Below are positions 17,344 through 25,901 of a stretch of 64,000 nucleotides of DNA, one piece after another. The DNA lies in contig CP076040.1 in NCBI GenBank assembly GCA_014529675.2, positions 2,995,894-3,059,893 on the forward strand, read 5' to 3'. This DNA is from Opitutia bacterium ISCC 52 (GTDB taxonomy: Bacteria > Verrucomicrobiota > Verrucomicrobiia > Opitutales > UBA2995). The notes under the pieces are model-generated. The model was not told the DNA's origin. It made no database searches and worked only from the letters and a program-made list of their open reading frames with translations. Position 1 is the first letter of the stretch. The number at the start of each line of letters is the position of its first letter. Made by a program: the position numbers and the translations under genes.

Positions 17344-19809
17344 TTACTCCCGGTTATCCAGGTAATCTCCGGATTCATCTCCTAAATCTACAGGAGATTC
17401 GTTCCCCCTAAGATCGTTATTAATAATCCGATAGTCTAACAAGTCACCCGACGTACGAACACCTATCTCATTTCCATTAATAAAGTTTCCATCCACGAAC
17501 AATCCGGCGGATCCTCGTTCAGCATCCACGCCTACCCCACTTCCAGAAATCGTATTACAGCGAATCCAAACACTGTTTCCACTGCCATTGTGCAGCCTGA
17601 TTCCAGCAACTGGATTATCGTAGAGCTTGTTGGCATCGAGGAACACAATGTGAGACTGTTGAACGACTTCTATCCCGAGTTGATAACCCATTACTTCATT
17701 ATGATGAATCCAATTTCCTGGACCTGAGCGATCATGGGTCGCTCCGGTATTGCCTACACCAAACCCAGATGGAGATCCAAAGGGTGCAGAATCGTCATCC
17801 CAATAAGCCAAGTTGAAGCGAAGTTCGTTGGCATACTCATCCTCTCCGTGCAGGTCATAAGCATCCTCCGTTGTTTCGAAACAGGTGTTTTTTTCGACCA
17901 AATTATTGTGCGCAGAAAATTGCAATAACACTCCATGCCGTATGACTGGACCAATCACGTTCCCGGTAATCCAGTTTTGTTCGCATGCAGCACCGTGTAA
18001 TTCAACCGCATAACCACGGCCTCCACCCCCCAGATCAGTGGCGTTAAGAATTCTACATCCTTCCACCTTTACATATTTCGTGGAGCGGAGTCGAATTCCC
18101 TGACGCGCAAATCCTTCGATTCTAAGGTCCTTCAACCAAATCCGTTCAGGGCTCGTAGAATTAGTCGCACCCACCTCAACTCCGTAGTTGAGCGCTGTGT
18201 CACTACCAACAATGGCTAAGCCATCCAAGGTCACATCTGTAACCCCCGGAGCTAAGCGGAATCCTGCTGCTATTCCAACCGTCTCAAACTCAACAGCTTC
18301 GCCCTCAGCAGCTCGGATGCTTACTCCTGAAGGTACGCTGATAGTCGTTTTCAAATGATAAACCCCGCCTTCCACATTCAAGATACCACCTTCCGTCAAG
18401 GAATTGATAGCTGTTTGCAAACCTGGCGAATCGTTGTCGTCCGGATTTCCCGGAGTCACACTAAAGTCTGATAAATTTAGAGAAGCTCCCGTTCCATTGA
18501 CCGGCATCTGGAACGATTCTGACAGCCCAATGGGTATCGGTGGCAGCGAAAAGCGACTGCCAATCACACGAGCGAAATTTCGCCCTGACTCATCGGGCTC
18601 AATCAGGACACTCAAGTCACCTGCTTCGGTCTGATGAAACTGCTCGAAATGCTTCCAATCCGCGAGATCGTTAGACGATTGAACTTCATAGCTCGCCGCT
18701 TGCTCACCAGTAAAGCTCAGGCGGAGCGCATTACCCTGGCGACTTGATTCAATAGCAGGAGCCGACAAAGGCAGCGGATCAGCATAAGCTTGAGTAGCAG
18801 AACTCACATCCGAGAGCAGTTCATCACCGCCCAAGGCTACAACGCGGTACTCATAAAGCGTAGCAAGCGTTCCGGTAGCATCCAAAAAATGGGTACGATT
18901 CGAGGACACCGTTCCTAGATCTTCGAACTCCGTGCCACCAGACAGGCGTCGTTCGATACGAAACCCCGTTTCGCTATCCGAATTATCTTCCCAGTTGACG
19001 GATACACCGGCTCCTGGCACTCCAGACACAGTCAATCCGGAGGGTGGTAAATCAGGAGGTGCTTCAAAATCTCCAAAGGTTCGGGTAACTGCCATATTAT
19101 CGATACGAAAAATCCCGATATTTACCCCTTCTTCTGATTCATCGCGATGGCGAACAGCCACTCCTTTTATTCCGAGAAAACTTCCGTCATCGGCCACTAC
19201 ATGCGTGTCCTCTTCCGTTTCCGGATTAATGTATAAAGAAACGGTCTCTCCATCAAAATCACTTTTTACGAGAACGGTGAGCTTAGTTCCCTCTGCCCAA
19301 TCCTCAGGATAGTAGACCGCATCAAAACGACTGCCCGATTGCTTAGTTATACCTAGGCGAAACCGTCCGGGAATAATTCCTCCGTTACCATTTGGAACCG
19401 CAGCAATAAAGGTTCGCGAGCGATTACCGCCGCTACCATTCCACATAGTGAAAAAGATACCAGCCGTATTCTCCCCGCCAATGGGGGCTTTTATCACTTC
19501 CAAATCAAAGTAACTAAACAATACACCGGAACTGATACCCGAGTTATCAAAGATGGCACCATAATAGCCATTATTTACCGGGTCAGGAATCGGTCCCGTA
19601 AAATCCCACTTTAGCTGATTATCCACGACAAACAGGTTGGGATTTCTGGAATCGGATGTCGTAGGCAACCAACGATTATCCGAAGCTTCATTCAACTCGC
19701 CGTTTTCATAATCAAAGCGTTCGACAAATAGCGCTTCACCGAGAAGTAAGTGAGAAGCCGAACCCCATAAAGCGGCAACTAAGCATCCTTTAAACAGACC
19801 TCTCAACAT
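17344..19809 (-). CDS. Secreted right-handed beta-helix protein
   Basis: This 821-residue protein has a signal peptide (GCLVAALWGSASHLLLG). A LamG-like beta domain comes first (~25-245), then a fibronectin type III domain (~250-345), a short linker domain (~350-425), and a right-handed parallel beta-helix (~440-815) with pectate-lyase-like repeats (WITGNVIG, NLVEKNTCF, WIHHNEVMG, FVDGNFINGNEIGVR). The PGLQTAINSLTEGGILNVEGG start is the usual cap strand. Beta-helix proteins of this kind include PL6 and PL31 lyases and epimerases. I see no clear PL6 Lys/Arg pair, so the activity is open. It is the last gene of the minus-strand block, 11 bases after the DUF2264 gene, and nearly touches the GH88 remnant. 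Confidence 0.82.
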   Translation of the reverse strand: MLRGLFKGCLVAALWGSASHLLLGEALFVERFDYENGELNEASDNRWLPTTSDSRNPNLFVVDNQLKWDFTGPIPDPVNNGYYGAIFDNSGISSGVLFSYFDLEVIKAPIGGENTAGIFFTMWNGSGGNRSRTFIAAVPNGNGGIIPGRFRLGITKQSGSRFDAVYYPEDWAEGTKLTVLVKSDFDGETVSLYINPETEEDTHVVADDGSFLGIKGVAVRHRDESEEGVNIGIFRIDNMAVTRTFGDFEAPPDLPPSGLTVSGVPGAGVSVNWEDNSDSETGFRIERRLSGGTEFEDLGTVSSNRTHFLDATGTLATLYEYRVVALGGDELLSDVSSATQAYADPLPLSAPAIESSRQGNALRLSFTGEQAASYEVQSSNDLADWKHFEQFHQTEAGDLSVLIEPDESGRNFARVIGSRFSLPPIPIGLSESFQMPVNGTGASLNLSDFSVTPGNPDDNDSPGLQTAINSLTEGGILNVEGGVYHLKTTISVPSGVSIRAAEGEAVEFETVGIAAGFRLAPGVTDVTLDGLAIVGSDTALNYGVEVGATNSTSPERIWLKDLRIEGFARQGIRLRSTKYVKVEGCRILNATDLGGGGRGYAVELHGAACEQNWITGNVIGPVIRHGVLLQFSAHNNLVEKNTCFETTEDAYDLHGEDEYANELRFNLAYWDDDSAPFGSPSGFGVGNTGATHDRSGPGNWIHHNEVMGYQLGIEVVQQSHIVFLDANKLYDNPVAGIRLHNGSGNSVWIRCNTISGSGVGVDAERGSAGLFVDGNFINGNEIGVRTSGDLLDYRIINNDLRGNESPVDLGDESGDYLDNRE

Positions 19810-19820
19810 CCGATAACTTT

Positions 19821-21737
19821 CTATGCTAATTTTGGCAGTGATTCATCTTCGATAACCCAAGCGCCCAATTTACAATGCTCGAGCTCCCACCGGCCGCTCT
19901 CGAGAGAGATCACCTCCCATGCGATGGATTCGGATTGATTACTACCTGCCCAACTTAAGCAAGCCAGGTAACCTTGTTCGCGGCCCACGCTCCTATCAAG
20001 AGTCCGCAGAACATGGAATGGACCTTGGATGTGTTCCCTAGGACCATCCTCTTCCGACAAACGGTCATGGCTGAAAATTCCCTGAAATCCATGCAAGGCC
20101 TGCACAGCTATACCTTTACCAGACTCAAAAATGCTCACATAGAAGTCATCGATTTTATTTTCTACAAGATCACCCGCCTCATCAACGGACAGCGCGTATG
20201 TCCCATGCCGCAAGAGACAGTCTTGATGAGAAATATATCGATGTAAAATCAACTGCCACCCTGACTTCCACCACAGGCGGGTCTCGACGGAAACTTGTGA
20301 TTGTTCAGTTTTGTGGCCCAGGCTGTACAAACAGGCCATTCCATCCTCCTCCATTTTAACCGGTGCGGTATAGTGACGCCCAAGAATTAGATTTCCACTA
20401 GAATTCGTCGCGGTCAGACCTGCGTCCAAAGGATATTGATTTGGATCCCTTGAGATTAAGAAACCTATACTGGAGCAGTAACTTAGCTTACCCCACTTCC
20501 AAGTTCCAAAACGAATATTACAAGAAGCAATCTGTGAACCAACGTTGATAATCTCCGATTCGCCTCCAACGGTTCGAACAATCAACCCTGGAGATGCGAA
20601 AGCGACCACCTGATCTGAAGATTCCGCCGGAATAGCTTCAGAAGAAGCCGTCCAAAAAGGATCGTCCAAAGGTATTAAAAGTGGAGAAAATGCTTTAGCC
20701 GCCCAGTAAGGAGAACCACCACAACTGTAGGATTCCACCATATCCTCAAATATATCATACCAACCCATAGAAAGGCAGCCCTGTGATTGGTATATTGGTT
20801 TCTCCAAAAAGAAATCCATATTCCGTTCGCAGATCGTTCGAGCCAACCCAGGCATTGTCGGACTTATCCCAAGCAACTGAGCCATGCCAAAAGGAGCGGT
20901 GGCGTTGAAACGATATGTAATCGATCGACCAAAGGCTGCTTGCTCACCTTGGGAGCTGAAAAACAATTCATAGTTTTCCAGAAACAGCTTAGTTTTGTCC
21001 TTCCACCATTCGCAACGCTCGGGACTGGCCTCGCCATAGAGACGAATCCACCAAAGACTGTAGTAGTGCCAGGCATAGGCGTTATAAAAATCTACGGATT
21101 GATTCATACCGTCCATAAACCAACCTTCCCCCGAATACATATCCTCAAGATCACCGTAATAGCGATCGATCACAGCTCGGTAAGACGGAAAGCCTCGTCC
21201 CTCCCTTACCAAGAATTCCATTACAAAAATCCCAAAGAACATATGATTGTTCCAATGGTGCCCATTCCCAATATCCGACTCCAACCAAGATAGCACTTGT
21301 TGTTGATCAGCCTGACTAATCGAATCCCACAACCAATCGCGACTCAGCTCCAATCCTATTACCATCAATCCCATTTCAACGGAGTGCTGATGAAAGTTTG
21401 AGGACCATCCCCAAAAGTGTTCCGAGCTACTATCAGTTCCTAGAAGTAGAGCCTGACGGAACCATTGCCCCATCCGTTCTGCTTTTTCAAGATCTCCTTC
21501 TTCCGTGTTTTGACTCAATGAGTAACGCCAGTGCGCGAATAAAAGCAGAGGACGAGCAAAGGATTCAACTCGGTCTGCATTCAGATCATGATCACTGGCT
21601 TTGCCTTCGATAGGAAGATCGGCCCGCCCGGACTCCATAAGATTCTCCAAGGGAGCCAGTAATTTCCAGGCACGATCTTGCCAACCACGGTACGCGGCGA
21701 GTGCCGACGAATTCTCAACAACAGGTGAGCGGCTCAT
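19821..21737 (-). CDS. DUF2264-family protein
   Basis: The protein has 638 residues and no signal peptide. The N-terminal ~400 residues look like the alpha/alpha-toroid of the DUF2264 family (HFWGWSSNFHQHSVEMGL; NHMFFGIFVMEFL; GWFMDGMNQSVDFYNAYAWH; GRSITYRFNATAPFG). The rest is beta-rich. DUF2264 proteins occur in many polysaccharide loci and resemble lyases or hydrolases in fold, but their activity is poorly defined. The lack of a signal peptide suggests a cytoplasmic step on imported oligosaccharides. The start codon follows the stop of the hydroxyacid dehydrogenase after one base, pointing to translational coupling. Confidence 0.8.
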   Translation of the reverse strand: MSRSPVVENSSALAAYRGWQDRAWKLLAPLENLMESGRADLPIEGKASDHDLNADRVESFARPLLLFAHWRYSLSQNTEEGDLEKAERMGQWFRQALLLGTDSSSEHFWGWSSNFHQHSVEMGLMVIGLELSRDWLWDSISQADQQQVLSWLESDIGNGHHWNNHMFFGIFVMEFLVREGRGFPSYRAVIDRYYGDLEDMYSGEGWFMDGMNQSVDFYNAYAWHYYSLWWIRLYGEASPERCEWWKDKTKLFLENYELFFSSQGEQAAFGRSITYRFNATAPFGMAQLLGISPTMPGLARTICERNMDFFLEKPIYQSQGCLSMGWYDIFEDMVESYSCGGSPYWAAKAFSPLLIPLDDPFWTASSEAIPAESSDQVVAFASPGLIVRTVGGESEIINVGSQIASCNIRFGTWKWGKLSYCSSIGFLISRDPNQYPLDAGLTATNSSGNLILGRHYTAPVKMEEDGMACLYSLGHKTEQSQVSVETRLWWKSGWQLILHRYISHQDCLLRHGTYALSVDEAGDLVENKIDDFYVSIFESGKGIAVQALHGFQGIFSHDRLSEEDGPREHIQGPFHVLRTLDRSVGREQGYLACLSWAGSNQSESIAWEVISLESGRWELEHCKLGAWVIEDESLPKLA

Positions 21738-21738
21738 A

Positions 21739-22746
21739 TCAAGATGCCCGATCGTACATGCCTAGGTCGTAAGGATCGACCAATTCCTCACCGGCGAGAT
21801 AGCGCCGCAAATTAGCCAATCCATGCTCTCCGGCATCACACCTTCTATCGATGGTTGGACCGCCTAAGTGAGGCAAAAGCATCACATTCTTCATCCCCCT
21901 GAATGGAGAATCCTTGGGCAGCGGCTCGATGCCATACACATCCAGAGCCACTTGAATATCTTCTCGCTCAGTAGCCACTCTGGCCAACGCATCTTCATCA
22001 ACCACGGCCCCACGACCTACGTTCACAAAGGCAGCTCCTTGGGGCATCATGCGTAAATGCGCTTCCGTAACCATGCCCGTGGTCTTGGGAGTCAGCGCAG
22101 CCAGTTCTATGATCACATCGTTCTCGGAAAACAGTTCTTCCAGAGAGTTACTCCGACCAACTCCTAACGATTCATAAATGGAGTCAGGAACGCTGGGAGA
22201 AAAGGCAGTGATATTATTGGTAAACGGTTTTAGCAGATCGACTAATTTTTGAGAGATTAACCCCAGACCATGTAGTCCTACTCGGCGCTCGAACAAAGAC
22301 TGTGTCTCCGTACTTTGATCCTTCCACCCGCCATTGAAATGCATCTCTTCCGTCCAATAGCGCACACGACGCATGCAGGTGAGCGCGAGCAACAATGCAC
22401 ATTCAGAAATAGTGCGACTCACTGATGAACTCCAACTGGTTACCAAGAGACCTTCTTCAATGGCTTTTCGAGGCACGAGTTTTCGAATCGATCCCGGCAA
22501 GTAGCATACATACTTTAGTCGAGGAGCAACTTCTGATAAATTCTCAGGTAGTGGCGGCGTTTTCCATCCGGCCATCAAAACTTCTGGATTTCGATCACGC
22601 AGCAAATTCAACCATTCGTCTTCGTTTTCAAAAGCGAGAGGATCGAACGACTCAGATGTTTGCATGAGCGACATAGCATCGTTCAATTGCCCGTTAGGAA
22701 AGAAAGTCTCTATCTCTCTTTCAGTTAAGCAGACTATATTCTCCAT
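21739..22746 (-). CDS. D-isomer-specific 2-hydroxyacid dehydrogenase
   Basis: The 335-residue protein starts MENIVCLTEREIE. A longer frame reaches back to 22929, but its first 61 residues would overlap the upstream gene, so ATG at 22746 is chosen, leaving a 22-base gap. Family signs are the NAD-binding region (GLHGLGLISQKLVDLL, ~160), NVGRGAVVDEDAL with its Arg (~240), an acidic residue in ALDVYGIEPLP (~265) and LLPHLGG with the catalytic His (~290). It probably interconverts a 2-keto acid and a hydroxy acid with NAD(H), which suits uronate breakdown. The substrate is not known. Confidence 0.87.
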   Translation of the reverse strand: MENIVCLTEREIETFFPNGQLNDAMSLMQTSESFDPLAFENEDEWLNLLRDRNPEVLMAGWKTPPLPENLSEVAPRLKYVCYLPGSIRKLVPRKAIEEGLLVTSWSSSVSRTISECALLLALTCMRRVRYWTEEMHFNGGWKDQSTETQSLFERRVGLHGLGLISQKLVDLLKPFTNNITAFSPSVPDSIYESLGVGRSNSLEELFSENDVIIELAALTPKTTGMVTEAHLRMMPQGAAFVNVGRGAVVDEDALARVATEREDIQVALDVYGIEPLPKDSPFRGMKNVMLLPHLGGPTIDRRCDAGEHGLANLRRYLAGEELVDPYDLGMYDRAS

Positions 22747-22768
22747 GATAAATATTTGATTTAAAATT

Positions 22769-23890
22769 TCAGTTTGAACCTGGATAGCATTCGAGGACGA
22801 CAAGCTCATCCTCACTATCATAAATGATTTCTTTGACTCCAGCGGGGCAGAAAAAACGATCCCATTGATCCAAAGGCGCCTCAAGGCCATCGATAGAGAC
22901 ACTGCCCTTCCCAGCAGCAACCACACCAATAAATCCTTGGATTAACGTTTTTCTCATCTGCCCATGAGCGATACTTCTTTCCACTCTAAAGCAAGAGGTC
23001 TGCTTAGCACCAATGAGTTCTTCTACTCGTCCCGCGCTACCCGCATCGTGAATCACGCTCGGCTCACATCGAAAACACGAATCGATAGCGTCATCTCCAA
23101 CCACCTCAAAGTTAAATACGTCGAGCGAAGTTTCGATATCTCTCCCCATGAATCGCGCTTCCTCAGGAATCACAAAGCCACCCCGTTCAAACTCAAATCG
23201 AACAGCGAGATCGGATGCTTCCATGATCTCCAGCATGAGAATGCCTTCTCCCAGCGCATGAGGTCTACCTCCAGGAATGAAGAATACATCTCCAGGCTTT
23301 ACTTGGATTGGAGTAAAACAACGTTCAATGGCCTCGATATTCTGATCAAGAATCCATTGCTTCAATTGCTCGCGTTCGGGTGGTCGTTGAAATCCGGCGT
23401 ATATGTAGGGATTATCAATGCCCTCACGGACAGCCAAGATGACATACGCTTCCGTCTTACCACGATTGGCATTCAAACGTTCACGAGCAAATGCAGCAGT
23501 GGGATGAACCTGGAAGTGCAAGCGGGTAGCACTATCAAGGTATTTGACCAATGGTAGTCGGTCTAAGTCCTCCGAACTTGCTCCCTCTTCAATATGGAAT
23601 TCTGGCGATGCTGATACCATATCGCGGAATGTGAAAACTTCTCCAGAGTCGCTCTTCACCAAAGACAAGCCTTCATCCTGCTCTTCTCGGCCCGGATTTC
23701 TAGCTTCGGTAACAGAACCAATCCAGTCTTCCGGAAAATGTGAATCTTCAACGGTTTCTTTTCCTTCAATCTGATCCAGGACCTTACCTCCCTGATAAGT
23801 ACGCCAAACACGATTAGGCTCAAACTTTAGTATGCCAGTTTTCGTGTTCACGACTGATTTTGGATCAATTTGAAAGGTCCCCAATTCCAT
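22769..23890 (-). CDS. Type I phosphomannose isomerase-like cupin protein
   Basis: This 373-residue protein carries the type I mannose-6-phosphate isomerase layout: HFQVHP (~125) with zinc-binding His, GKTEAY (~144) with a Glu ligand, and PGDVFFIPGGRPHALG (~200) with a second His. Type I enzymes interconvert mannose-6-phosphate and fructose-6-phosphate. Here it sits inside a uronate locus, 6 bases downstream of the PQQ dehydrogenase gene and 22 bases upstream of a hydroxyacid dehydrogenase, so it may act on another sugar or sugar acid rather than in general mannose metabolism. I give no symbol because a dedicated role in the locus is more likely. Confidence 0.85.
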   Translation of the reverse strand: MELGTFQIDPKSVVNTKTGILKFEPNRVWRTYQGGKVLDQIEGKETVEDSHFPEDWIGSVTEARNPGREEQDEGLSLVKSDSGEVFTFRDMVSASPEFHIEEGASSEDLDRLPLVKYLDSATRLHFQVHPTAAFARERLNANRGKTEAYVILAVREGIDNPYIYAGFQRPPEREQLKQWILDQNIEAIERCFTPIQVKPGDVFFIPGGRPHALGEGILMLEIMEASDLAVRFEFERGGFVIPEEARFMGRDIETSLDVFNFEVVGDDAIDSCFRCEPSVIHDAGSAGRVEELIGAKQTSCFRVERSIAHGQMRKTLIQGFIGVVAAGKGSVSIDGLEAPLDQWDRFFCPAGVKEIIYDSEDELVVLECYPGSN

Positions 23891-23896
23891 ACACCA

Positions 23897-25768
23897 TTAC
23901 TCGACCTCGTAAACTTCAATTAATGCGACACCGGTCGTGTCCCCTTTTCCTGAAATTACAGCCGTGTAACTTCCTTGGTTGAGCATAAGAATAATTCCAG
24001 AGCTCGAGCTTCCGTCAGCAAAAGGTAAGGCTCCACCCCACAAATCCCTAATCTTGGTTGCGGATTCAGCATCGTCCTCCCAGTCATCATTCGTTCCCAA
24101 AGAAGCATTTCCTGCATCGAAAACTTCAAGAACAGGATCAGCAAGAGCTCCTGTAACACCGTTGTTCGTCAACTCAGGACCGATTGCTTGTATGAGAACT
24201 TTTTGAGAATTGTGCCCAATTACAAATCCACCAATCAGAACATCATCCCCTGTTCCAACTTGACTACGTGTCGAAAGATTAACGAGTTTTCCACCGGTGG
24301 CAGGATCCCTTCCTCCGTTATTGTTCTCATCAACCGCTTCAACCACTTTGTAGATCATACCTTTTCGTTTTTCTAACAAGTATAGCTCTTGGTCATCATC
24401 GATGCCGAAACGGATGTCCGCTCGTTCATTATTCCCAGCCAATTCAAACATCGTAGTGGGTTGACCATCGAGCTCTAGATTGAGCACTTCGATGTCGGAC
24501 TGCGTTCCCTGAGATAGAGAATCAGCATCGACGATCCAAAGATCCCCAAACTTGATATCGCCAAAAATAAATTTTCCCGCCATCGCAGGTAGATCAGATC
24601 CTCGGTAAACATAACCACTCACGATGGCCACACCTACGTGACGTCCAAACTGAGCGACAGGGTAAGTATAGCCTAATTCTGCATCGTTTGCCGGTAGCTC
24701 AAAGACCTCTTCTCTATCACCACTGTTGGGATCATTTTCAAAATTTGGATTAATTCGGAAGGTTCCTTCCCGAACATTCCAACCGTAATTATTTCCAGGT
24801 TCGATCAAATTGAGCTCTTCAATTTGTTTCTCTCCAATATCACCAGAAAGCATTTTCCCATCACCTGCTGTATCCCAACTGATACGGTGTGGATTACGAA
24901 AACCGTAAGCCCAAATTTCGTCGAAAGTGTCAGGATCGCCATCATCAGCAAATGGGTTGTCTGCAGGAACGCCATATTGCCCGTTTGGACTATTATTACC
25001 TGCGGTATCGATTCTTAAAATGGTTCCTAAAACAGAGTTCAGTAACTGAGTATTTCCTGGATAGCCTTCAATCGTTGTACCGCCATCGCCAATACAAATG
25101 TAAAGGTACCCGTAGTCATCATCGGTAGAAACTGAGTTTGGATTAAAAGAGATTTCTTGCATCCCATGAATCGTATGCACGAGGTCCACCCGCATAATTT
25201 CCCGGCTTGTTCCTGAAAAGGTCGCAGCGGCAGGATCTGTCGCTGTCCATTCCATAACAACACCCTGTAGAGCAACTGGAGAATTTACAGGTCTAGTAAA
25301 ATCGGCCGTGCCCGAACCTGGACCTTCTGAGTGAGCGGTATAAAATTTGCCGTTATTGGCAAAGTCAGGATGAAAATCAAAAGAACCAAAACCGGTTCCA
25401 AGACCGGGAGTGGTAGTAAATGCAGGAACCTCAGTATCTAAATCAAGATACAAGGCGACTTGCTGACCATCGATCACGTGGAGAGGTCCATTCAAGTCAT
25501 TGACCATAAGTCGACCTGCAGCATCGTGCATTGGCTTCAGGTGATTAATTCGCGCCAAAGGAACTGAACCTGAACTCGCGGGTATTCGCACAAAAGACTC
25601 AATCTTAAGCGTGATACCACTTGGCTCTGGAATATCCGGAACAGGGTTATTGACCTGAGCATTGCCGACAGAGGCAATCAGTGCAGATATAGAAATCCAA
25701 AAAGCGGTCTTAAGAGAGTGCTTGGATGCGTTCAAAGCTAGGGGAGAGGACATAGTATGAGTGGGCAT
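23897..25768 (-). CDS. Secreted PQQ-dependent sugar dehydrogenase (GSDH type) with C-terminal module
   Basis: The protein has up to 623 residues, starting at ATG 25768 (a second ATG is at 25753), with a signal peptide ending near VGNAQ. Residues ~45-480 form a six-bladed propeller of the glucose/sorbosone dehydrogenase type, with the family-like stretches GFGSFDFHPDF, DDYGYLYICIGDGG, WAYGFRNPHRISWD, GDIGEKQIEELNLI and YGWNVREG. These enzymes oxidise sugars in the periplasm using PQQ and pass electrons to a cytochrome. Residues ~500-623 are the same C-terminal module seen in the GH88 protein and in the triple-repeat protein (NLSTRSQVGTGDDVLIGGFV ... GVALIEVYEVE). A terminator-like hairpin separates it from the gene upstream. 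Confidence 0.88.
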   Translation of the reverse strand: MPTHTMSSPLALNASKHSLKTAFWISISALIASVGNAQVNNPVPDIPEPSGITLKIESFVRIPASSGSVPLARINHLKPMHDAAGRLMVNDLNGPLHVIDGQQVALYLDLDTEVPAFTTTPGLGTGFGSFDFHPDFANNGKFYTAHSEGPGSGTADFTRPVNSPVALQGVVMEWTATDPAAATFSGTSREIMRVDLVHTIHGMQEISFNPNSVSTDDDYGYLYICIGDGGTTIEGYPGNTQLLNSVLGTILRIDTAGNNSPNGQYGVPADNPFADDGDPDTFDEIWAYGFRNPHRISWDTAGDGKMLSGDIGEKQIEELNLIEPGNNYGWNVREGTFRINPNFENDPNSGDREEVFELPANDAELGYTYPVAQFGRHVGVAIVSGYVYRGSDLPAMAGKFIFGDIKFGDLWIVDADSLSQGTQSDIEVLNLELDGQPTTMFELAGNNERADIRFGIDDDQELYLLEKRKGMIYKVVEAVDENNNGGRDPATGGKLVNLSTRSQVGTGDDVLIGGFVIGHNSQKVLIQAIGPELTNNGVTGALADPVLEVFDAGNASLGTNDDWEDDAESATKIRDLWGGALPFADGSSSSGIILMLNQGSYTAVISGKGDTTGVALIEVYEVE

Positions 25769-25819
25769 AGGTAATTAAGTCGTCCAAATTAAACGGACCT
25801 TTTATAGCTAAAAATGAAA

Positions 25820-25849
25820 TAGCTGGGCGGGATTCCGCCCACCCAGCTA
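25820..25849 (-). terminator. Hairpin downstream of the triple-repeat gene
   Basis: On the minus strand TAGCTGGG...CGG pairs with CCGCCCAGCTA around a short loop, with a 4-base bulge, and is followed by a T-rich run. It lies ~53 bases after the stop of the triple-repeat gene and ~52 bases before the sugar dehydrogenase start. It probably limits read-through, so the lower genes may be expressed less than the receptor and repeat protein. Confidence 0.65.
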
Positions 25850-25901
25850 TCATTTAGAAATCAAACAAATGTTGAAATTCTATGAGTGCTAAAGGTTAGA
25901 C

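Noticed and set aside
22964-23557. Open frame of 197 codons opposite the phosphomannose isomerase-like gene
   Set aside because: It has no domain and is antisense to a supported gene.
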